DNA of 16,047 nt from Planctomycetota bacterium (GTDB lineage: Bacteria; Planctomycetota; UBA8742; SKZP01; JAIOTL01), in NCBI GenBank assembly GCA_021106775.1, contig JAIOTL010000324.1, positions 1 to 16,047 of the forward strand. The letters run 5' to 3'. Of this stretch, positions 6,416 through 12,217 are shown piece after piece; within the stretch, counting starts at the first letter, position 1; every line of letters starts with the position of its first letter. The position numbers and the translations under genes were made by a program. Below the pieces are notes generated by a model. That model did no database searches, was not told where the DNA came from, and saw nothing but the letters and a program-made list of their open reading frames with translations.

Positions 6416-7231
6416 ATGAATGACAAAAAAAAATTGGTGAGAGAAAATTACGGTAAAATTGCATCAAATGAAAATTCTTGCGCTTGTCAGTCTAGTTGCT
6501 GCAGCAACGATGAAGTGAACAATATTAGCAAGCAGGTTGGTTATTCTGAAAATGATATGCAATCTGTTCCTAAAGGTTCGAATTTAGGTCTTGGTTGTGG
6601 TAATCCACTTGCTTTTGCAGAGATTAAAGATGGTGATACTGTTCTTGACCTTGGTTCTGGAGCAGGAATAGATTGTTTTCTTGCATCGAGCAAAGTCGGG
6701 GATTCAGGCAAAGTCATTGGGGTAGATATGACTCCAGAGATGATACAAAGAGCTAGGATAATTTCCGAAGTTGAAAATTATAATAATGTTGAATTCAGAC
6801 TGGGTGAAATTGAAGACCTTCCTGTTGATGACTCATCTGTCGATTTAATTATCTCAAATTGTGTTATTAATCTCTCACCTGATAAAAAACAGGTTTTTGC
6901 TGAGATTTCGAGAGTTCTTAAGAACAACGGAAAAGTTCTGATATCGGACATTGTACTGCTTAAACCTTTGCCTGAGAGCATTTTAGAATCTAACAAAGCG
7001 TACACAGCATGCATTTCTGGAGCCTTGTTAAAAGATGAATATATTGGATTAATGAAGCAAGCAGGATTGGCAAATATACAGGTAATTGAAGAAAATGTTT
7101 ATCCTGTTGATTGTTTTACAAATGTTGAGCTTCAAAATTCTCTCAACAACAAGGACAGTGAAGATATTGGGAAATCAATTGTGAGTATAAAAATCTCAGC
7201 AATGAATTCGATTGATGAATTTGGGAAATAG
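6416..7231 (+). CDS. arsM: Arsenite S-adenosylmethionine methyltransferase
   Basis: 271 residues from the ATG at 6416, with AAAGGAGA at 6403-6410. A TTG one codon earlier is in frame but less likely. Transfers methyl groups from SAM to trivalent arsenic in the cytoplasm. Motifs: cysteine cluster C22, C24, C28, C29 near the N-terminus; NLGLGCGNP with C61; SAM-binding loop VLDLGSGAGIDCFLAS (residues 76-91); acidic VIGVDMTPEM; DLIISNCVINLSPDK with C149; and CISGAL with C199. These match the four arsenic-handling cysteine positions known in ArsM enzymes, including the N-terminal one, so the enzyme should be competent for more than one methylation. Placed after the ArsP-like exporter, it would supply that exporter's substrate. 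The gene is more A/T-rich than arsR and the permease gene, so it may have a separate history. Confidence 0.92.
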   Translation: MNDKKKLVRENYGKIASNENSCACQSSCCSNDEVNNISKQVGYSENDMQSVPKGSNLGLGCGNPLAFAEIKDGDTVLDLGSGAGIDCFLASSKVGDSGKVIGVDMTPEMIQRARIISEVENYNNVEFRLGEIEDLPVDDSSVDLIISNCVINLSPDKKQVFAEISRVLKNNGKVLISDIVLLKPLPESILESNKAYTACISGALLKDEYIGLMKQAGLANIQVIEENVYPVDCFTNVELQNSLNNKDSEDIGKSIVSIKISAMNSIDEFGK

Positions 7232-7269
7232 ATAGGATTAACCTAAATGGATAACTTAAGGAGGATGAA

Positions 7270-7500
7270 ATGTTAATTCAGATTCTTGGTTCGGGCTGTG
7301 CAAAGTGTCGCCAATTGTATGATAACACATCCGAAGCGATTAAACAGACTGCCGTCGATGCGGAAATCGAAAAGATTGAGAAAATCAACGAAATCATGAA
7401 GTTCGGCGTACCCTTCACACCGGCAATTGTCGTTGATGGCGTTGTCAAGTCGTATGGCAAAGTGTTGAGCGTCGATGAAATCAAAGGATTACTTACTTAG
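7270..7500 (+). CDS. Small thioredoxin-like CxxC protein (redox-active disulfide protein 2 type)
   Basis: 76 residues; ATG at 7270 after a strong AAGGAGG at 7258-7264. The whole protein is a minimal thioredoxin/glutaredoxin fold: MLIQILGSGCAKCRQL with the active site CAKC at residues 10-13, then KFGVPFTPAIVVDG containing the cis-proline before a beta strand. This matches the small-thioredoxin family TIGR00412/PF13192. There is no signal sequence, so it is cytoplasmic. It is the only cytoplasmic redox partner in the cluster and lies 14 bases before the thioredoxin-CcdA gene. It could pass electrons to the CcdA domain or reduce arsenic intermediates; which one is not shown by the sequence. Confidence 0.88.
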   Translation: MLIQILGSGCAKCRQLYDNTSEAIKQTAVDAEIEKIEKINEIMKFGVPFTPAIVVDGVVKSYGKVLSVDEIKGLLT

Positions 7501-7514
7501 CAACGGAGATATGC

Positions 7515-8690
7515 ATGAAACCTGTAGTACGAAATGCTTTGCTTTTGTCAGCAATATTTTTTGTTGCTTGTGTAACGATTTTATTCCGGTTCGTCCTTGC
7601 TGATACTGCAAAACCTGAGGAAGCAATCAAGGATGGGTCAGAAGCTGTAGAGGATGAAATTCTTCCGATTTTTTATGAATTTGGCTCAACGGTGTGCAAA
7701 CCCTGCAAAATGATGAAGCCTGTTCTTGCTGATTTGAAGAAGAATTATAAGGGAATTCTACGTGTGTTATTTTTTGACACAAATATTGATAAAAACAAGA
7801 TTTACTTTGAGAAATTCAATTTCAAATACATCCCTACGCAAGTGATTGTTGATGCTGATGGTGTAGAACTCGCACGGCATACCGGATTTTGGGCACTTAA
7901 AGATATTGAACTGAAGCTTGTTCAGATTGGCATCATAACTGCGGAAAAGTTGGCGGAAATAAAGAATCCAAAAGCTAACCAACCAGAGAAGCAGACAGAA
8001 GAAGGACTTGATGAAACTTTTTTCAACAATCTTGAAAGCTGGATTTTGGATAATTACTTGCTTGGAATCCTTGCTGTTTTCGCATGGGGAGTTATTAGCG
8101 TGATTTTCAGTCCGTGCCAGCTTAGCACTATACCACTTGTTATCGGATACGTCGGCGGATATACTGATGGTGGTACAGGGAAGGCGTTTAAGTTCTCTGC
8201 AGCATTTGTTATTGGGCTATTTATTCCTATCTTTGTATTTGCAGTGGTACTTTCCGAGGCGTTAAACCTTTTGGAAAAGGTTGGACCATACTTTATAGGT
8301 GCATTGCTTGTGCTCATGGGATTGTACCTCATGGAAATTCTGGTTCTGAGCTTCAAAGCACCTGAAAGTAAAAAAGAAAAACGGGGTTCGCTGGGTGCAT
8401 TCGCCCTTGGCATTGTTTACAGCATATTTGTAACAGGTCCTTGCACACTTGCATTTATGGCACCTATTTTGGGTTTAGTCAGCACAGGCGAAGACAGATT
8501 TTACGGTATAACGCTGATATTCGTGTTTTCAATTGCACATTGTCTGCCTATTCTCGCTGCGGGAACTGCAACAGGATGGGTACAAAAACTTCTTAGCTCA
8601 ACAACCATGGGCAAAACTACGAACGTTTTCCGATGGGTGTCAGGGCTGATTATCCTTTTGGTAGGTGTATATTTTCTGGCAATAAAATAA
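7515..8690 (+). CDS. Thioredoxin-CcdA fusion (DsbD-like transmembrane reductase, domains in reverse order)
   Basis: 391 residues; ATG at 7515 with ACGGAG at 7503-7508. Residues 8-29 form a signal-anchor helix. Residues ~45-140 are an extracytoplasmic thioredoxin domain with CKPC at 61-64 and cis-proline in IPTQ (P107). A linker (~150-175) leads to a CcdA domain of six or so spans. Its two catalytic cysteines are visible in FSPCQLSTIPLVIGYVGG (C201) and VTGPCTLAFMAPILG (C310). CcdA/DsbD membrane domains carry electrons from cytoplasmic thioredoxin to periplasmic partners. In DsbD the thioredoxin domain follows the membrane domain; here it precedes it. The built-in thioredoxin would be the first acceptor outside. 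The thioredoxin domain resembles the protein encoded at 9375-9881. Confidence 0.9.
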   Translation: MKPVVRNALLLSAIFFVACVTILFRFVLADTAKPEEAIKDGSEAVEDEILPIFYEFGSTVCKPCKMMKPVLADLKKNYKGILRVLFFDTNIDKNKIYFEKFNFKYIPTQVIVDADGVELARHTGFWALKDIELKLVQIGIITAEKLAEIKNPKANQPEKQTEEGLDETFFNNLESWILDNYLLGILAVFAWGVISVIFSPCQLSTIPLVIGYVGGYTDGGTGKAFKFSAAFVIGLFIPIFVFAVVLSEALNLLEKVGPYFIGALLVLMGLYLMEILVLSFKAPESKKEKRGSLGAFALGIVYSIFVTGPCTLAFMAPILGLVSTGEDRFYGITLIFVFSIAHCLPILAAGTATGWVQKLLSSTTMGKTTNVFRWVSGLIILLVGVYFLAIK

Positions 8691-8702
8691 GAAAGGTTAT
8701 TC

Positions 8703-9293
8703 ATGTTAAAATATTTAGCAATTTTTGGATTCTTAGTGCTTTTTATTCTTACTTTTTCAGGATGCGGGAAGGATGCACCTGTAAAAACACTGCCTGATAA
8801 AAGCACTGAAAAGGACAAAACTGATGATGATAACTCTGATGACAATAATACCACTGAAAAAGTTGAAAAAATTGAGGTGGACAATGTTGAGGTTCCTGAG
8901 AAAACTGAGGAAATCAAGCTTTTAGTAAAACATGAGGATTTGGTGAAAGCAATCGGAGAACCAGGAATATTCAAGATTATGTATTACCATCTTGGCATAT
9001 GCATCACGTGCCAAGAGATTATCGCAAAGTTTGAAATGTTGAAAGCTCAGTTTGCTGAAGATTTTGAGTTTCATCATTATCTATCACACGAGCTTGAGAG
9101 CGTAGGTGTGAAACTGAAGGAATTTGGCATTGACTCTATGACGCCTTCAACCGGTTATTTATTTGATGCTAAGAACAAAATTATCTGGAAAATGAGTGAC
9201 CCTGAATTTGCAGATTTCATCAAAGCCATGAAAAAAGCGGGTTTCACAAAGGAAATTTACGAACCGGTTCTTCCGCCAGACTTTTATGAATAA
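8703..9293 (+). CDS. Thioredoxin-fold lipoprotein with CITC motif
   Basis: 196 residues; ATG at 8703 with GAAAGG at 8691-8696, 12 bases after the fusion gene. A lipoprotein signal ends FSGC (C21 lipidated). Residues ~24-72 form an acidic, Asp/Asn/Glu/Lys-rich tether. The folded part starts near residue 75: IFKIMYYHLGICITCQEII holds a thioredoxin-like CITC at 100-103, and MTPSTGYLFD holds the likely cis-proline (P148). The hydrophobic ICITC active site and the Tyr-rich strand are unlike ordinary thioredoxins, and I do not recognise a named subfamily. Placed directly after the fusion, it is a plausible periplasmic partner receiving electrons from it, tethered to the inner or outer membrane. The oxidoreductase role is inferred from motif and context. 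Confidence 0.8.
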   Translation: MLKYLAIFGFLVLFILTFSGCGKDAPVKTLPDKSTEKDKTDDDNSDDNNTTEKVEKIEVDNVEVPEKTEEIKLLVKHEDLVKAIGEPGIFKIMYYHLGICITCQEIIAKFEMLKAQFAEDFEFHHYLSHELESVGVKLKEFGIDSMTPSTGYLFDAKNKIIWKMSDPEFADFIKAMKKAGFTKEIYEPVLPPDFYE

Positions 9294-9374
9294 AAACCAA
9301 AATAATCGTAATACTAATTTTTGATTCAATTGAATTTGTTTGAAATGCTGAAATGAAAGCTAAGGAGTAATTGT

Positions 9375-9881
9375 ATGACAACAAATGATAAATCAAAAGA
9401 AACTCATTCTTCTCGAATAGGTGAGGGTTCTATAATCGTTGTAATCGGATTATCGCTAATTCTAATTTTTGTATTTGTTTTTGTTTTAGTTTCAAATTCA
9501 TCAGATTCAAAACCCAAAGAAAAAGTAAGTACAAATAATAAAAAACAAGATATAAATTTAGCTGATGAAACGAAAAAAATAGACCAAAATTCTGATACAA
9601 ATCCTCTGCCGAAAATGATTGATTTAGGTTCGAAAAACTGCATACCTTGCAAACAGATGGCTCCCATCCTCGAAGAACTAAAACAAGATTATAAACATAA
9701 ATTTGAAACGATATTCATTGACGTGAATGAAAACGGGGCAGAATCAGCAAAATATAATATTCGGTTAATCCCTACACAAATATTTTTTGATGAAAACGGT
9801 AAGGAGATACATCGGCATGTGGGTTTTATGTCAAAAGAAGCAATTTTGCAGGCTTGGCATGATTTAGGTTACGATTTTTGA
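9375..9881 (+). CDS. Membrane-anchored periplasmic thioredoxin
   Basis: 168 residues; ATG at 9375 with AAGGAG at 9362-9367. One membrane span (about 19-40) follows a short polar N-terminus; a Lys/Asn/Asp-rich tether (~41-78) leads to a complete thioredoxin domain: MIDLGSKNCIPCKQMAPILEE with CIPC at 89-92, TIFIDVNENG, IRLIPTQIFFDENGKE with cis-proline P133, then HRHVGFMSKEAILQAW. It closely resembles the thioredoxin domain of the fusion at 7515-8690. It lies 81 bases beyond the lipoprotein gene in an A/T-rich stretch, so it may be cotranscribed or have its own promoter. It probably ends the redox part of the arsenic module. Substrate unknown. Confidence 0.88.
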   Translation: MTTNDKSKETHSSRIGEGSIIVVIGLSLILIFVFVFVLVSNSSDSKPKEKVSTNNKKQDINLADETKKIDQNSDTNPLPKMIDLGSKNCIPCKQMAPILEELKQDYKHKFETIFIDVNENGAESAKYNIRLIPTQIFFDENGKEIHRHVGFMSKEAILQAWHDLGYDF

Positions 9882-9956
9882 CCCAGTTCTTCAGCTGGTT
9901 TCATAACTCCATACGAAGATAAAACGTATAAATATCCTTAAATTTTGTCAAAACTA

Positions 9957-9985
9957 TTGTTTCACATCGATTTGTAGATTATATT
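9957..9985 (+). promoter_or_regulatory. Possible promoter of the lipoprotein gene at 10018
   Basis: TTGTTT at 9957-9962 and TATATT at 9980-9985 are separated by 17 bases and lie 32 bases before the ATG at 10018, in the 136-base gap after the thioredoxin gene. Composition here is very A/T-rich, so chance matches are common. Confidence 0.35.
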
Positions 9986-10017
9986 AATTAATACCCAAGT
10001 TTTCTAAAGGAGGAGTT

Positions 10018-10569
10018 ATGAAAAAGTTTCTCGCAGTTTTGTTCGTTGTTTTCGCATTATTTGTTGCCGGTTGCGGCAAAGGTACAACAGGATTTGACAA
10101 ACCTGAAGACCTTGCAACAAAAGTAATCTCACTTCGAAGCACAATGGAAAAAGGTAATCTGAGCGCAATGTTGGATATCACTTACTTTGCGAACGCAGGT
10201 GATAAAGCAAAAGTGAAGCAATTTTTTGATGCGACTAAAGATATTACGAAGCAAATGATGGAAATGGCTAAGAAATTTCAACCTGAAGGAAAGTTTACTT
10301 TCAAGGAGAAGAAAATCGAAGGTGATAAAGGGCAATTGATTTTTTCTGATGGGTCATCAATGGATATTGTGCGCATTGGTGGTAAATGGTTTATGAGTTC
10401 AAAAGGAGCAATGTTTAAGGACGCCTTAACGAAAGATATAAAGGATTATAAAGAAGAGATGAAAAAAATGTTGCCAGACTTGAATATCAGCGAGGAAGAT
10501 GCGAAAAAGATGAAAGAAGGCTTGAAAATGTTTGATAAGTTGAATGAAAGTAAAAAGACGGATAAATAA
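10018..10569 (+). CDS. Predicted lipoprotein, unknown function
   Basis: 183 residues; ATG at 10018 after a near-perfect AAAGGAGGAG. The signal peptide ends FVAGC, with C19 lipidated. The mature part begins with helices (DLATKVISLRSTMEKGNLSAMLDITYF), continues with a short beta region (GKFTFKEKKIEGDKGQLIFSDGSSMDIVRIGGKWFM) and ends in a Lys/Glu/Met-rich helical tail. The layout of a helix describing counts or durations of an activity followed by a strand ending in GGKWF resembles small NTF2-like lipoproteins (DUF4878 type), but I cannot confirm this by eye. It is followed by an intrinsic terminator, so it is the last gene of its transcript. No link to the arsenic genes is evident beyond proximity. 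Confidence 0.85.
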   Translation: MKKFLAVLFVVFALFVAGCGKGTTGFDKPEDLATKVISLRSTMEKGNLSAMLDITYFANAGDKAKVKQFFDATKDITKQMMEMAKKFQPEGKFTFKEKKIEGDKGQLIFSDGSSMDIVRIGGKWFMSSKGAMFKDALTKDIKDYKEEMKKMLPDLNISEEDAKKMKEGLKMFDKLNESKKTDK

Positions 10570-10587
10570 TTGCATTTAGATAAATCT

Positions 10588-10617
10588 AACCTCGGTCTTA
10601 GCGGTCGAGGTTTTTTT
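10588..10617 (+). terminator. Intrinsic terminator
   Basis: AACCTCG at 10588-10594 and CGAGGTT at 10606-10612 form a perfect 7-bp stem around an 11-base loop, followed by a run of T (10611-10617). It lies 18 bases after the lipoprotein stop codon. The minus strand lacks a comparable T-run after the stem, so it serves the plus-strand gene rather than queC. Confidence 0.85.
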
Positions 10618-10647
10618 GTTGTGGGATATGGATATTCAAATGAATTT

Positions 10648-10676
10648 GTCATTCTGAACGAAGTGAAGCGTGGGAA
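10648..10676. repeat. Short intergenic repeat (GTCATTCTGA type)
   Basis: GTCATTCTGAACGAAGTGAAG followed by a few more bases, between the terminator and the 3' end of queC. It matches, with a few changes, the reverse complement of 15846-15871. It begins with the same GTCATTC as the repeat at 1970-2106. Sequences of this type are widespread in intergenic regions of many bacterial genomes. Confidence 0.55.
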
Positions 10677-10693
10677 ACGTATTCAAATACTGT

Positions 10694-11380
10694 TTATTTC
10701 ACGTAGATTGTCGGGTCAGCGATGTTGGCAGCAATAAATGCTTGATGGCGAATCTGACACGAATCGCATTCGCCACACGACCTGCCCTGTTCATCGGGGT
10801 CATAACACGAAATCGTCAGCGAATAATCAAGTCCGAGTTTCGTACCAAGCTCAACAATCTCCTTCTTGCTCAGGTTTATCAAGGGTGTGTGAACTTTCAT
10901 CCTTTCGTTGCCTTCAACGCCTTGCTTTGTTCCGAGATTTAGCGTTTGCTCGAAAGATTTGATAAATTCAGGTCGGCAGTCGGGATACCCGCTGAAATCA
11001 ACTGCAGTAACACCAATAAATATATCATTCGCACCAATTACTTCTGCCCATGCACTTGCGATTGACAGAAAAATCATATTTCGCGCAGGCACATATGTTA
11101 TGGGGATATTAAATTTGTTTGTGTCAATTTCGCGGTTTTTTGGTACATCAATGTCCGCAGTCAGTGCTGACCCGCCAATCCTGCGCATATCAAGCCTAAA
11201 ATTCTTATGCTCTTTCGCATGCAGAAAATCAGCAACTTTGCTCGCACAATTTAGCTCAAATTTATGCCTTTGTCCGTAATCAAAACTCAAACAATACAAC
11301 TCATAACCGCTATCCGAGCTAATCGCAGCAGTCGTTGCAGAATCGATTCCGCCGCTAAGCAAAATAACAGCTTTTCTCAT
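10694..11380 (-). CDS. queC: 7-cyano-7-deazaguanine (preQ0) synthase
   Basis: 228 residues. Converts 7-carboxy-7-deazaguanine to preQ0 using ATP and ammonia, in the pathway to queuosine in tRNA. The start at 11380 (MRKAVILLSGG) is preferred to an ATG four codons upstream because GGGGA precedes it by 5 bases and family members start just before the loop. Visible: ATP-pyrophosphatase loop LLSGGIDSATTA (residues ~7-18); FDYGQRHKFEL; IPITYVPARNMIFLSIA; FIGVTAVDFSGYPDCRPEF; and the zinc ligands CYDPDEQGRSCGECDSC near the C-terminus (four cysteines). No other queuosine gene and no preQ1 riboswitch is seen. It is transcribed convergently with the lipoprotein gene and divergently from the gene at 11442. 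Confidence 0.96.
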   Translation of the reverse strand: MRKAVILLSGGIDSATTAAISSDSGYELYCLSFDYGQRHKFELNCASKVADFLHAKEHKNFRLDMRRIGGSALTADIDVPKNREIDTNKFNIPITYVPARNMIFLSIASAWAEVIGANDIFIGVTAVDFSGYPDCRPEFIKSFEQTLNLGTKQGVEGNERMKVHTPLINLSKKEIVELGTKLGLDYSLTISCYDPDEQGRSCGECDSCQIRHQAFIAANIADPTIYVK

Positions 11381-11409
11381 TTCAATCCCCATTTATTCAA
11401 TTTACAAGT

Positions 11410-11415
11410 TATAAT
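11410..11415 (+). promoter_or_regulatory. Possible -10 element (TATAAT) for the gene at 11442
   Basis: A perfect TATAAT lies 26 bases before the TTG start, in the short divergent gap between queC and the secreted-protein gene. I see no convincing -35 box at 16-18 bases upstream, so this is weak support. Confidence 0.3.
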
Positions 11416-11441
11416 AAACAAATGAGTTTATCGAGGTTAAA

Positions 11442-12092
11442 TTGAAAAAAACGCTGTTATCACTTTCACCAATATTATTCATCATCCTGCTTACAAACCA
11501 GGTTTTCGCATATTCGCCGTTCGATTATGACCACAAAAGCAGTGATTACACTGTTTCCCTGGCTGAGGTAAATGTGCTTTCCAATTTAAGCGATTTCGGT
11601 GCTCGTGCCCGTGTTTTGTTCCATTCCGGTGGTGATTTCGGATTCGGATACGAAGCCTTTGCTTTGGGTACTGATATTTCTGGGGAATATGAGTTTTATT
11701 GGACGAACAATTTCTTTTTTGACGTTATGTTTCTTGAGATTTGGTATGACGGTTATCTCGGATTTTCGATTGGGTATGTTTTTGGCGAGGAACTTGATGG
11801 GACGGATGGGATTCGGGCGTTCAGCGGAGGATTATTTTTTGCTGGTCCCGTTATAAAAACGCCTGACGGTTTTCCGTTCATCGCGCTTGACATCAACTTT
11901 TCGAGCCATAATCTGGACAATCCCTGGAATTATTATCATTGTTTATCTGAAATCGTAGTTTATCCGCTTGGCGGTGGATTAAGACCTTTGGGAATTGCGT
12001 TTGGCTGCAGCTTCGGCGAGATAAGCGGTGAATCTTTTTTCTGTGCTTCAATCGGCATGAGTTTTGGTGCGTACACAATCAGCGGTGCATAA
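11442..12092 (+). CDS. Secreted beta-rich protein, possibly outer-membrane, unknown function
   Basis: 216 residues from a TTG start at 11442, supported by GAGG at 11433-11436 and by the classical signal peptide it produces: MKK, a hydrophobic core, and VFA before Tyr24. The mature protein is rich in Gly, Phe and Tyr in short alternating stretches (FGFGYEAFALG, YWTNNFFFDVMF, YDGYLGFSIGYVFG, FIALDINFSS), as in small outer-membrane beta-barrels. It does not end in the aromatic residue usual for barrel insertion. The mature part has three cysteines: C166, C193 and C205. I do not recognise a family. It stands alone between queC (opposite strand) and the large repeat protein. Confidence 0.72.
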   Translation: MKKTLLSLSPILFIILLTNQVFAYSPFDYDHKSSDYTVSLAEVNVLSNLSDFGARARVLFHSGGDFGFGYEAFALGTDISGEYEFYWTNNFFFDVMFLEIWYDGYLGFSIGYVFGEELDGTDGIRAFSGGLFFAGPVIKTPDGFPFIALDINFSSHNLDNPWNYYHCLSEIVVYPLGGGLRPLGIAFGCSFGEISGESFFCASIGMSFGAYTISGA

Positions 12093-12160
12093 TTTTCATT
12101 GAAAAACACATTATGTCTGTTCAATTAGATTGAGTGAAACCTTGAATGTTAATGTTTTGT

Positions 12161-12166
12161 ATAATA
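12161..12166 (+). promoter_or_regulatory. Possible -10 element (TATAAT) for the gene at 12218
   Basis: A perfect TATAAT lies 52 bases before the ATG of the large repeat protein. The nearest -35-like TTGAAT (12143-12148) is only 12 bases away, too close for a standard promoter, so the assignment is tentative. Confidence 0.3.
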
Positions 12167-12217
12167 TTCGAAAAGTGATTTAACTATTATCGATTCATTA
12201 TTTGAATAAGGATAATC

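Noticed and set aside
8703..9293. Frameshifted or truncated thioredoxin
   Set aside because: The signal, tether, CxxC and later cis-proline region are in one intact frame of consistent length with a good ribosome site.
9882..9900. Terminator after the anchored thioredoxin gene
   Set aside because: CCAG/CTGG near the stop gives only a 4-bp stem with no T-run.
10670..11279. Plus-strand open frames opposite queC
   Set aside because: They are antisense to a clearly conserved queC and lack ribosome sites or motifs.
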